A DNA stretch of 10,255 nucleotides, from contig JBFWWW010000143.1 of the NCBI GenBank assembly GCA_050245975.1, forward strand, positions 1 to 10,255, written 5' to 3'. This DNA comes from JBFWWW01 sp050245975. GTDB taxonomy: Bacteria > Pseudomonadota > Alphaproteobacteria > Rhizobiales > Hyphomicrobiaceae. The notes beneath the pieces were generated by a model. That model did not search any database. It was given only the letters and a program-made list of their open reading frames with translations, and was not told the origin of the DNA. The position numbers and the translations under genes are program-made. Shown one piece after another: positions 1 to 6,027 of the stretch (its first letter is position 1; every line of letters starts with the position of its first letter).

Positions 1-1
1 C

Positions 2-337
2 CTGAAGATCATCTCCAAGGGCTCGCTGCAGGTCGACGGCGAGATCCAGGGCGAGCTGCGCGGCGCCGAGGTCATCATCGGCGAGAAGGGCAAGGTGACG
101 GGCACCGTCGCCGCCGAGCGCATCATCGTGCGCGGCGAGGTGTCGGGCACGATCCGCGGCGCGACCGTGGCGCTGCAGGCCTCCTCGCGCGTCGAGGGCG
201 ACATCCATCACCAGTCGCTGATGATCGAGCAGGGCGCGCTGTTCGACGGCCGCGTCCGCCGCGCGCAGGACCCCGCCGAGCTCAAGGCCGATCTCGACGT
301 GCGCACGGACGCACCCAAGCCGACGTTCAACGGCTGA
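2..337 (+). CDS. Bactofilin (polymer-forming cytoskeletal protein), 5'-truncated by the window edge
   Basis: The open frame enters from the left edge and ends at TGA 335-337, leaving 111 visible residues. The visible part begins LKIISKGSLQVDGEIQGELR and continues with short beta-strand repeats alternating hydrophobic residues with glycine turns (GEIQGELRGAEVIIGEKGKV, TGTVAAERIIVRGEVSG, GDIHHQSLMIEQGALFDGRV). This is the right-handed beta-helix pattern of the bactofilin (DUF583) family. Bactofilins self-assemble without nucleotide into membrane-associated filaments that position cell-wall enzymes or stalk and envelope machinery. The C-terminal tail (about residues 90-111, DPAELKAD...PTFNG) is polar and probably disordered, as is usual. 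The N-terminus, with its membrane-targeting segment, lies outside the window. An in-frame GTG at 95 would start in the middle of the helix and is not the real start. A peptidase M23 gene is a common upstream partner in this class but cannot be checked here. Family call secure; cellular role inferred. Confidence 0.9.
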   Translation: MKIISKGSLQVDGEIQGELRGAEVIIGEKGKVTGTVAAERIIVRGEVSGTIRGATVALQASSRVEGDIHHQSLMIEQGALFDGRVRRAQDPAELKADLDVRTDAPKPTFNG

Positions 338-390
338 GCCCGGCACGCCCGCCTCGCCTGCCGCCTGCCGGATATTCGCGCCCTCGCTCC

Positions 391-620
391 GTGTCATCCC
401 GGAGGCTGCTCCCCCCGTGTCGTCCGGGAGGCTGCGCAGCGGCCATCCTGTCATCCCGGGATTTCGCGCTCTCCCCCTGTGTCATCCCGGAATTTCGCGC
501 GAGCGAAATATCCGGGACCCAGCTCACGAGCGAGCGCGTGCCTTTGATCCCTGGGTCCCCGCTCTCCGCTGCGCTTCGGCGGGGATGACAAGGAGGGGGA
601 CGCTTCGGCGGGGATGACAA
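391..620. repeat. Cluster of nested palindromic intergenic repeat units (GTCATCCCGG / GGGGATGAC type)
   Basis: A full unit spans 481-589. Its outer ends are GTCATCCC (481-488) and GGGATGAC (582-589), and its inner arms are GGGACCCAG (514-522) and CTGGGTCCC (551-559). The left half contains its own hairpin ATTTCGC-gcga-GCGAAAT (492-509); the right half has CCCCGC (557-562) pairing with GCGGGG (579-584). Extra left-end copies start at 393 and 450 (GTCATCCCGG), with a diverged copy at 419 (GTCGTCCGGG). An extra right-end copy follows, giving CGCTTCGGCGGGGATGACAA at both 572-591 and 601-620 (period 29). This resembles the dispersed palindromic repeats widespread between genes in Rhizobiales-like genomes, which are probably small non-autonomous elements. 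The family resemblance is from memory; the inverted and direct repeats are visible directly. Confidence 0.75.
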
Positions 621-892
621 GATGGGGGGCGCCCCGGCGGCACGTGATGCCGGGCTGCTTCGCGCGCTCCAATTATTCACGCCCAAATGAAATGAGCGCG
701 CTTTGCGCGGGCCAGTCCAGCGTCCCGACGGTCTAGGGCGGGTCAAGGTCCAGCAAGGCGCAAAGCACGCCCACAGCTCCATGTGGGGCAGAGCGCGCGA
801 GGTTGCAACCGGGTACGGGCGCAACAGGGCGCAAGAAGCGGCATCCCGCGCGGCCGACAGCAATTTCCTTCGCTGCCGTCCTGCACTAGTCT

Positions 893-927
893 GCCGGTCA
901 AACGGGTGGACCGGCGCCCCCGGGCGC
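893..927 (+). promoter_or_regulatory. Two overlapping inverted repeats in the leader of the 947 gene
   Basis: GCCGGTC (893-899) and GACCGGC (909-915) form a perfect 7-bp inverted repeat around 9 bases. GCGCCC (914-919) and GGGCGC (922-927) form a second one around 2 bases. The two share bases 914-915, so as RNA they compete. They end 19 bases before the ATG at 947, close to the presumed ribosome binding site (GGGGGACG, about 935-942). This could be a translational control structure, an operator, or a by-product of high GC. The sequence alone does not decide. Confidence 0.35.
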
Positions 928-946
928 TCAGGGTCGGGGGACGGTC

Positions 947-2140
947 ATGGTGGGTGCGCGTATTTTCGTCGGCGTCGTGTTCGTTGCCCTCGCGCTGTCG
1001 TTTCTGGCCGCCTCGGGCCTGCTCATCCGCGAATTCCAGCACCTCGACTGGCTCGGCGTCGTGACGGCGCACAGCCACCTGTTCCTGTTCTTCCCCATCT
1101 TCGGCCTGCTGGCGTTGTTCGCCTTCTACCTGCCGGCCGTCATCTTCACCGACCTCTACTGGCACCACGTCCCCTACGGCCGCCTGCGCTTCTTCATCGG
1201 CTTCGTCGTGGTGGCGGGCATCTCGGCCTATGTCGCCAACGGCCTCGTCACGTCGAAGCTGCGCGGCGTGTGGGAGCTGTCGCCGGCCACGCTCGCCGCC
1301 GACAGGGGCGAGCCCGCCGGCTGCGGCGCCGCCAACACGCCATGCTCGCGCGCACCGCTGCTCGACACGCTGCTCGACGTGCGCAAGGCGAGCGAGAACC
1401 GCATCGGCATCGCGCAGTTCGCGCGCAACTGCAAACCCGATCCGCTGCTGGAGGAGCCGGAGGCGGCGGCCAAGGAGCGCTACTGCTTTCCCGCCAAGGC
1501 GCGGCTGACGGCGGCGGCCTGCTGCCAGGTGCAGCAGCGCTTCGCCGACCGGCTCGGTCAGCTCTACGCCGACCCCGCCAAGCGCTCCGAGGCCGCGCGC
1601 TATGACGACATCTTCATGCCGCTCAAGGTGTTCTTCGTGCTCATCCTCGTCGTCATCGGGCTGATGCTGGCGCTGTGGCGCGACCGGCTCGACGACAACT
1701 ACCGCGACAAGGTGCCGGCGCTGGAGCGCGGCGTGCTGATCGGCGCCTTCGCGATGCTGCTGTGGCCGATGATGGACTACGCCTACCAGGAGACCTCGAA
1801 CGCCATGTTCGGGCGCTGGGGCGGCGGGCCGCAGATGCGCCTCAGCCTGGTGCTGGCGCCGTGGACGCTGCTGCTGCTGTTCTACTTCCTGCGCCGGCTC
1901 GGCAAGTACATGGAGATGGTGGGCCAGATGGCGGGCGTCGCGGCGAGCGCCATCGCGGTGCTGCGCTACGAAGAGATCAACGACTGGGCGGTGCGCCTCG
2001 TCGGCGGCGGCGCGGAACCCTGGATCGTCGGCGTGATGATCGGGCTCGCGGTGCTGGGCTTCGTCGTGCTGCTGTGGCCGTGGCGGACGCCATGGATCCC
2101 GGACCGCTCGCAGGTGCGGCGCGAGGCGCCCTCCGCCTGA
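947..2140 (+). CDS. Unrecognised polytopic membrane protein with a six-cysteine extracytoplasmic loop
   Basis: The product is 397 residues; I do not recognise the family. Hydrophobic segments lie at about 5-27, 47-68, 80-100, 225-244, 262-281, 297-316 and 360-377, with a weaker one near 324-339, giving seven or eight membrane spans. A 124-residue polar loop (about 101-224) follows span 3. From the positive-inside pattern (RR and K near 317-320, WRDR near 244-247) it should face the periplasm. All six cysteines of the protein are in this loop (126, 133, 162, 180, 192, 193), and none is in a membrane span, which suggests disulfides. Histidines cluster near spans 2 and 3 (42, 44, 73, 74). The start is ATG 947 with a G-rich ribosome binding site just upstream. 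No enzyme motif is visible, so no function is assigned. The gene stands alone, with 609 bases upstream and 106 bases before corA. Confidence 0.85.
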   Translation: MVGARIFVGVVFVALALSFLAASGLLIREFQHLDWLGVVTAHSHLFLFFPIFGLLALFAFYLPAVIFTDLYWHHVPYGRLRFFIGFVVVAGISAYVANGLVTSKLRGVWELSPATLAADRGEPAGCGAANTPCSRAPLLDTLLDVRKASENRIGIAQFARNCKPDPLLEEPEAAAKERYCFPAKARLTAAACCQVQQRFADRLGQLYADPAKRSEAARYDDIFMPLKVFFVLILVVIGLMLALWRDRLDDNYRDKVPALERGVLIGAFAMLLWPMMDYAYQETSNAMFGRWGGGPQMRLSLVLAPWTLLLLFYFLRRLGKYMEMVGQMAGVAASAIAVLRYEEINDWAVRLVGGGAEPWIVGVMIGLAVLGFVVLLWPWRTPWIPDRSQVRREAPSA

Positions 2141-2172
2141 CGGCTCGACGACGGGACTGTGACACCCGGCCT

Positions 2173-2202
2173 GTTCGCGGGCACTTGCGGCCCCGCGCGA
2201 AC
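2173..2202 (+). promoter_or_regulatory. Inverted repeat between the membrane protein gene and the corA-family gene
   Basis: GTTCGCG (2173-2179) pairs perfectly with CGCGAAC (2196-2202), with further G/C pairing possible inside the 16-base loop. It lies 33 bases after one stop codon and 45 bases before the next ATG. A second palindrome, CCATATGG (2208-2215), follows directly. No T-run comes after the stem, so an ordinary intrinsic terminator is not well supported. It may be a leader structure or regulator site for the transporter gene, or an RNA processing site. Confidence 0.4.
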
Positions 2203-2246
2203 ATGGGCCATATGGGCGCCGAAGTTCGCCACGCGGAGCCGGGCCC

Positions 2247-3224
2247 ATGCTCACCGTGTACGACGCCATCGACGGCGGCCTGGTCGTCAGAGAGAGATCC
2301 GGAGCGGACGCGGTCGGCGATGCCACCGTGTGGATCGACCTGTTCAATCCCAGCCGCGAGGAAGACCACCTCCTGGAGGCCGCCCTCGGCGTCTCGATCC
2401 CGACGCGCGAGGAGATGGCCGAGATCGAGGCGTCGAGCCGGCTCTACCAGGAGGGCGGCGCGCACTTCATGACCGCCATCCTCCTGCACCAGAAGGAGGC
2501 CGAGTTCCCGACCGCCTCGCCCGTCACCTTCATCGTCGCCGGCAACCGGCTGGTGACGGTGCGCTACATCGAGCCGCGCGCCTTCCCGCTGTTCCTCGCC
2601 AAGGCGCAGAAGAAGGACGCGCGCTGCATGTCCGGCATGGCGGTGCTGGTGGGGCTGATGGAGTCCATCATCGACCGCGAGGCCGACCGCGTCGAGCGCG
2701 TGCAGGGCGAGGTCGACAACCTCGCGCACCTGATCTTCGACAGCAAGGCCGGCGACCGCACCCGCTCGCGCCGCTTCGACGTGATGATCAAGACGGTCGG
2801 CCGCGAGGGCGGGCTGACGTCGAGGTCGCGGGAAAGCCTGCTGTCGCTGCACCGGGTGCTGACCTATCTCTCGCACGCCATGGCCGAGCGCGGCGACGAG
2901 AAGGCGCTGCGCTCGCGCATCAAGACCGCCGACCGCGACGTGCAGTCGCTCACCGATCACATCGGCTACCTGTCGTCGAAGATCACGTTCCTGCTCGATG
3001 CGCTGCTCGGCATGATCAACAACGAGCAGAACACCATCATCAAGATCTTCTCGGTGCTCGCGGTGGCATTGATGCCGCCGACGCTGGTGGGCACCATCTA
3101 CGGCATGAACTTCCACCACATGCCCGAGCTCGACTGGCTGTGGGGCTATCCCTGGGCGCTGGCGCTGATGGTGGTGTCGGCCATCATCCCGTGGATCTAC
3201 TTCAAGCGCAAAGGCTGGCTGTAG
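2247..3224 (+). CDS. corA: CorA-family divalent cation (Mg2+-type) transporter
   Basis: The 325-residue product has the CorA layout: an N-terminal cytoplasmic alpha/beta domain (about 1-135), a long helical region with heptad-like charged and hydrophobic spacing (about 136-262), and two C-terminal membrane helices (about 265-284 and 301-318). The signature YGMN is at 285-288, followed by the MPEL-containing extracellular loop (292-295) and a basic C-terminal end (FKRKGWL). CorA proteins form pentameric channels in the inner membrane that admit Mg2+, and in some members Co2+, Ni2+ or Zn2+ (the ZntB branch exports or imports Zn2+). The exact ion cannot be read from this sequence. The start is ATG 2247, which gives the usual N-terminus (MLTVYDA). 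The stop TAG (3222-3224) lies two bases from the stop of the converging lyase gene. No recognisable Mg2+ riboswitch is visible upstream, only the inverted repeat at 2173-2202. Confidence 0.93.
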   Translation: MLTVYDAIDGGLVVRERSGADAVGDATVWIDLFNPSREEDHLLEAALGVSIPTREEMAEIEASSRLYQEGGAHFMTAILLHQKEAEFPTASPVTFIVAGNRLVTVRYIEPRAFPLFLAKAQKKDARCMSGMAVLVGLMESIIDREADRVERVQGEVDNLAHLIFDSKAGDRTRSRRFDVMIKTVGREGGLTSRSRESLLSLHRVLTYLSHAMAERGDEKALRSRIKTADRDVQSLTDHIGYLSSKITFLLDALLGMINNEQNTIIKIFSVLAVALMPPTLVGTIYGMNFHHMPELDWLWGYPWALALMVVSAIIPWIYFKRKGWL

Positions 3225-3229
3225 GCCTA
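3222..3229. other. Convergent stop codons within the palindrome TAGGCCTA
   Basis: The corA-family stop TAG (3222-3224, plus) and the lyase stop (CTA on the plus strand at 3227-3229, TAG on the minus strand) form the two ends of an 8-bp perfect palindrome with only GC between them. No room is left between the genes for an intrinsic terminator. Confidence 0.9.
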
Positions 3230-4105
3230 GGCCGGGCGGGCAGCGGCGCGGGCGAGGATGCGCTCGGCGTTGACGAGGTGCGGACGGTCCAGCATCTGCC
3301 CGTCGAGCGCCAGGGCGCCGGCGCCGGGATTGTCGGCGAACACGCGCACGACGGCCTGCGCGTGCGCCACTTCCTCGGGCGTCGGCGTGAAGGCGGCGTT
3401 GATGACCGCCACCTGATCGGGATGGATCGCCATCTTGGCCGTGAAGCCGTCGCGCGCGGCCTCGCCCGCCTCGATGCGCAGGCCCTCCGCATCGCGGAAG
3501 TTGGCGAAGATGGTGTCGATGGGCGCGACGCCGGCCGCCACCGCCGTGACGAGGCAGAGGTCGCGGGCAAGGCGGAAGGGCGAGGTCCAGGCGCGGCCGT
3601 CGGCGGCGCGGTTCGACTTCACGCCCATCATCGCGCCCAGGTCCTCCGCGCCCCACGTCAGTCCCTCGAGCCGCGTGCTCGATCCGACGTAGGAGCGCAT
3701 GTCGAGCATCGAGATGGGCACCTCGGTCGTGAGAACGGTGATGCGCGTCGCGCCCAGCGGCAGGCCGTGCTTCTGCTCGGCGTTGTCGAGCGCCAGCGCG
3801 AGCCGCTGCACGTCCTCGCCGCCCTGCGCCTTGGGCAGCAGGATGGTGTCGGGCGCGCCGGCGATGACCGACAGGTCGGCCTCCAGCATGCCGGTATCGA
3901 GGCTGTTGATGCGCACGTAGAGCCGCGGGCGCTGCGCCTGCTGGCGGGCGGCCTTGAGATATTCGGTCGCCATGGCGCGCGCGGCCGGCTTGCGGTCGGG
4001 CGCGACCGCGTCCTCCAGGTCGAGGATCAGCGCGTCGGCGCCGACGGCGGCACCCTTCGCAAGCTTGCGCTCGCTGTCGGCGGGAACGAAGAGGAGCGAG
4101 CGCAT
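3227..4105 (-). CDS. CitE/HpcH-family CoA-ester lyase (malyl-CoA or citramalyl-CoA lyase type)
   Basis: The 292-residue product begins MRSLLFVPAD, the standard family opening, followed by DLEDAV (29-34), VRIN (64-67), LLPKA (89-93), TTE with Glu128, WGAEDL (151-156) and GFTAKMAIHPDQ (220-231). These match the TIM-barrel HpcH/HpaI-CitE family, in which Arg65, Glu128 and Asp155 are the likely substrate- and Mg2+-binding residues. Members cleave or hydrolyse (S)-malyl-CoA, beta-methylmalyl-CoA or citramalyl-CoA. No citrate lyase alpha or gamma subunits are nearby, so a stand-alone malyl- or citramalyl-CoA lyase is more likely than true citrate lyase. The ATG at 4105 has a GAGG site 8 bases upstream; the longer open frame to 4234 adds a Ser/Arg-rich stretch unlike the family. 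It lies 76 bases downstream of the NAD kinase on the same strand, so cotranscription is possible. The substrate is uncertain. Confidence 0.9.
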   Translation of the reverse strand: MRSLLFVPADSERKLAKGAAVGADALILDLEDAVAPDRKPAARAMATEYLKAARQQAQRPRLYVRINSLDTGMLEADLSVIAGAPDTILLPKAQGGEDVQRLALALDNAEQKHGLPLGATRITVLTTEVPISMLDMRSYVGSSTRLEGLTWGAEDLGAMMGVKSNRAADGRAWTSPFRLARDLCLVTAVAAGVAPIDTIFANFRDAEGLRIEAGEAARDGFTAKMAIHPDQVAVINAAFTPTPEEVAHAQAVVRVFADNPGAGALALDGQMLDRPHLVNAERILARAAARPA

Positions 4106-4181
4106 CGGATGGACCTCGGCTTGCGGGCGGGGCGCGTGTCGGTGCACGCTTCTTGCGCAGCCGATCCGCGCTTGGCAAGCG

Positions 4182-4964
4182 CTAATAGCGGAACTGCTCG
4201 GAGAGGATGCGCTCGTCGAGACCGTGGCCGGCATCGAACAGCATCAGGAGGTCGATGTCGGTCGCCTCCGCCACCTCGACGCGGACCACCGAGCGCGTCT
4301 CGGAATGGTCCGCCACCGCGCTGACGGGCCGCTTGTCGGGCTCCAGCACCTCGATGCCGATGCGCGCGCGGTGCGACAGCACGGCGCCGCGCCAGCGCCG
4401 CGGGCGGAACGCGCTGATGGGGGTGAGCGCCAGGAGCTGCGCGTCGATGGGCAGGATGGGGCCATAGGCCGACAGGTTGTAGGCCGTGGAGCCGGCCGGC
4501 GTTGCAACCATCACACCGTCGCAGATCAATTCCTCCAGACGCACCTTGCCGTCGACGGAGATGGCGAGCTTTGCCGCCTGGTGCGTCTGCCGGAACAGCG
4601 ACACCTCGTTGATCGCCAGCCCCTCGTGCACGCGGCCGTCCGCGTCGTGCGCGCGCATGGTGAGCGGGTGGATGCGCGCCATCTCGGCGGCGGCGAGACG
4701 GGCCGGCAGGTCCGCCTCGCGGTATTCGTTCATCAGGAAGCCGACGGAGCCGCGGTTCATGCCGTAGATCGGCACGGGCGCGTGCATGTGCCGGTGCAAC
4801 GTCTGCAACATGAGGCCGTCGCCGCCCAGCGCGACGATGACGTCGGCCTCGCCCTCGTCCGCGTTGCCGTAGGCGCCGGCCAGCCGGTCGCGCGCGGCGC
4901 GCGCCTCGGGCATGTCGCTGGCGACGAAGGCGATCTTCTCGAATTTGCGCGCGGGCGTTGCCAT
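4182..4964 (-). CDS. nadK: NAD kinase
   Basis: The 260-residue product carries the GGDG motif (47-50, within DVIVALGGDG) that binds ATP and the acceptor, the NE motif (119-120) and the glycine-rich block DGVMVATPAGSTAYNLSAYG (149-168), all diagnostic of ATP-NAD kinase (PpnK/NadK). The enzyme phosphorylates NAD+ to NADP+ in the cytoplasm and is the only route to NADP in most bacteria, so the gene is probably essential. The length matches the short form common in alphaproteobacteria (about 255-260 residues). The end TDIDLLMLFDAGHGLDERIL is typical of that clade. ATG 4964 is chosen because no other start codon lies in the 12 codons upstream and the family begins there. No clear Shine-Dalgarno site is visible. 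The gene is divergent from cutA and upstream of the CitE-like gene. Confidence 0.95.
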   Translation of the reverse strand: MATPARKFEKIAFVASDMPEARAARDRLAGAYGNADEGEADVIVALGGDGLMLQTLHRHMHAPVPIYGMNRGSVGFLMNEYREADLPARLAAAEMARIHPLTMRAHDADGRVHEGLAINEVSLFRQTHQAAKLAISVDGKVRLEELICDGVMVATPAGSTAYNLSAYGPILPIDAQLLALTPISAFRPRRWRGAVLSHRARIGIEVLEPDKRPVSAVADHSETRSVVRVEVAEATDIDLLMLFDAGHGLDERILSEQFRY

Positions 4965-5042
4965 TCTATGCTGTGCGTGCCGGGGTGTGCGTGATTGGCC
5001 ATGCCGGCCCTCGTGCGGCGCGGCGGACGGAGGCTCGCTCAA

Positions 5043-5378
5043 GTGCAGGAAAACAACAAGCCCGTTCTCATATATTCGACATTTCCCACCGCGGACGAGG
5101 CCGAGCGCGTGGGCGGTGCGCTCGTCGACAGGCGGCTGGCGGCCTGCGTTAACATTATTCCGGGGATGACGTCGATCTATCACTGGCAGGGCGCCCGCCA
5201 GCGCGACAGCGAGACGGTGATGATCATCAAGACGCGCGCCGGGCTCGCCGACACGGTGGTCGCCGAGACGAAGGCGATGCACAGCTATGCCAATCCGGCG
5301 CTGGTGGTGCTGGCGGCCGCGGGCGGATCGGCCGACTATCTGGCATGGATCGCCGCCGAAACGACGCCAACACCCTGA
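5043..5378 (+). CDS. cutA: CutA family divalent-ion tolerance protein, GTG start
   Basis: The protein has 111 residues if it starts at GTG 5043. It matches CutA throughout: KPVLIYSTFPTADEAERVG, LAACVNIIPGMTSIYHWQG, then MIIKTR, HSYANPALVVL and DYLAWI at the C-terminus. CutA forms a very stable ferredoxin-like trimer linked to copper and other divalent-metal tolerance, although its biochemical role is unsettled. The GTG is preferred because ACGGAGG (5027-5033) lies 9 bases upstream and the reading begins just before the conserved beta-strand. An ATG at 5001 would add 14 basic residues (PALVRRGGRRLAQ) with no counterpart in the family. The gene is divergent from nadK (78 bases apart). The aldolase gene follows after 7 bases, so the two are very probably one transcript. 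Confidence 0.92.
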   Translation: MQENNKPVLIYSTFPTADEAERVGGALVDRRLAACVNIIPGMTSIYHWQGARQRDSETVMIIKTRAGLADTVVAETKAMHSYANPALVVLAAAGGSADYLAWIAAETTPTP

Positions 5379-5385
5379 GGACGCC
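5376..5385 (+). promoter_or_regulatory. Ribosome binding site of the aldolase gene overlapping the cutA stop
   Basis: The stop TGA of cutA (5376-5378) runs directly into GAGG (5377-5380), which lies 5 bases before the ATG at 5386. Sharing of stop codon and binding site points to translational coupling of the two genes. It also fixes the aldolase start against the longer open frame beginning at 5287. Confidence 0.7.
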
Positions 5386-6027
5386 ATGCAGGCCAAGCTC
5401 AATCCCGCCTTCGCCGCAGCCCTGAAGCGCGCCCGCATCGTGCCGGTGCTGACGGTCGACACGCCCGCGCAGGCGGTGCCGCTGGCGCGCGCGCTCGCCG
5501 CCGGCGGCCTTGCGACGCTGGAGGTGACGCTGCGCACGCCCGCGGCCCTCGAGGCGCTCGCCGCCATGGCGCGCGAGGTGACGGGCGTGACGCTGGGCGC
5601 GGGCACCGTGCGCGATCCCGGCCAGGGCGACGCCGCCATCGCGGCCGGCGCGAAGTTCCTCGTGTCGCCCGGCATGACGCCGCGGCTGCTGGAGGCGGCG
5701 CAGGGCTGGCGCGTGCCGTTCCTGCCGGGCGTGGCCACCGCGTCGGAGGCCATGGCGCTCGCCGACCTCGGCTACCGCGTGCTGAAGTTCTTCCCGGCCG
5801 AGCCCTCGGGCGGGCTCGCGAAGCTGAAGGCGCTGGCGCAGCCGCTGGCCGACATCCGGTTCTGTCCGACGGGCGGCATCTCGGCCGGCAACGTGGCCGC
5901 CTATCTCGCCGCGCCCAACGTGGTGGCGGTGGGCGGCTCGTGGATGGCGCCGGCGAACCTGGTGGCGGCGGGCGACTGGGCCGGCATCACGAAGCTGGCG
6001 CAGGACGCCATGGCCGCCGCCGGCTAG
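5386..6027 (+). CDS. eda: 2-keto-3-deoxy-6-phosphogluconate / 4-hydroxy-2-oxoglutarate aldolase
   Basis: The 213-residue class I aldolase has all landmarks of the KDPG/KHG family: IVPVLTVDTP (18-27), LEVTLRTP (45-52) with catalytic Glu46, GAGTVRDP (71-78), LVSPG (92-96), FLPGVATASE (112-121), KFFPAE (134-139) with Schiff-base Lys134, and CPTGGI (160-165). It splits KDPG into pyruvate and glyceraldehyde-3-phosphate in the Entner-Doudoroff pathway; some members also act on 4-hydroxy-2-oxoglutarate or other sugar-acid phosphates. The length is normal. No edd (6-phosphogluconate dehydratase), sugar kinase or GntR/LacI regulator lies beside it, so the physiological substrate is not proven by context. 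It follows cutA by 7 bases. Its stop overlaps the trmFO stop by four bases (CTAG, 6024-6027). Confidence 0.93.
   Translation: MQAKLNPAFAAALKRARIVPVLTVDTPAQAVPLARALAAGGLATLEVTLRTPAALEALAAMAREVTGVTLGAGTVRDPGQGDAAIAAGAKFLVSPGMTPRLLEAAQGWRVPFLPGVATASEAMALADLGYRVLKFFPAEPSGGLAKLKALAQPLADIRFCPTGGISAGNVAAYLAAPNVVAVGGSWMAPANLVAAGDWAGITKLAQDAMAAAG
6024..6027. other. Overlapping convergent stop codons in CTAG
   Basis: The aldolase stop TAG is 6025-6027 on the plus strand, and the trmFO stop TAG is the complement of CTA 6024-6026. The self-complementary CTAG serves both genes, so neither can have a terminator between them. Confidence 0.9.

Larger units (their letters stand above)
338..946. other. 609-base intergenic region: repeat cluster plus long leader, no credible gene
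   Basis: No frame here looks like a real protein; the ORFs that exist are translations of the repeats (for example CHPGISRERNIRD-like strings). The left half (391-620) holds inverted-repeat units described separately. Around 626-652 come a GGGGCGCCCC palindrome (626-635) and a small hairpin CGGCA-cgtga-TGCCG (638-652). Near 670-695 the sequence is locally AT-richer, followed by a CGCGC-ttt-GCGCG hairpin (697-709). The word GGCGCAA occurs at 757, 818 and 828, the last two in a 10-base tandem. A possible -10-like CACTAG lies at 884-889, but no matching -35 is clear, so no promoter is called. Two overlapping hairpins (893-927) lie just ahead of the next gene. Confidence 0.7.

Noticed and set aside
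391..620. CRISPR array
   Set aside because: The repeated words are short, unevenly spaced, partly inverted and without regular unique spacers; no cas genes are present.
327..863. Minus-strand 178-codon frame and several short plus-strand frames over the repeat cluster
   Set aside because: They translate the palindromic repeat (CHPG, SSPPKR-like strings) and have no ribosome sites or family resemblance.
2141..2246. Mg2+ riboswitch (ykoK or mgtA type) ahead of the corA-family gene
   Set aside because: The gap is too short for a ykoK riboswitch, and only simple inverted repeats are present, with none of the known core motifs recognised.
743..2347. Long minus-strand open frame (534 codons) opposite the membrane protein gene
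   Set aside because: Its composition is Arg/His/Asp-rich without domains, and the plus-strand frame has clear membrane spans and a good start. It is an antisense shadow of high GC.
1977..4178. Minus-strand open frame of 733 codons across corA and the lyase gene
   Set aside because: It lies opposite corA and in another frame of the lyase. Its product is Arg/Ala/Gly low-complexity sequence with no motifs.
4106..4234. 43-residue N-terminal extension of the CitE-like lyase
   Set aside because: The extension is Ser/Arg-rich, overlaps the 3' end of nadK and has no family counterpart; ATG 4105 has a proper GAGG site.
2159..4324. Plus-strand open frame of 721 codons
   Set aside because: It is out of frame with corA and antisense to the CitE-like gene, both of which have full family motifs.
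4965..5753. N-terminal extension of NAD kinase up to 5753
   Set aside because: The open frame runs antisense through cutA and eda. The family starts at the ATG 4964 and no start codon lies just upstream.
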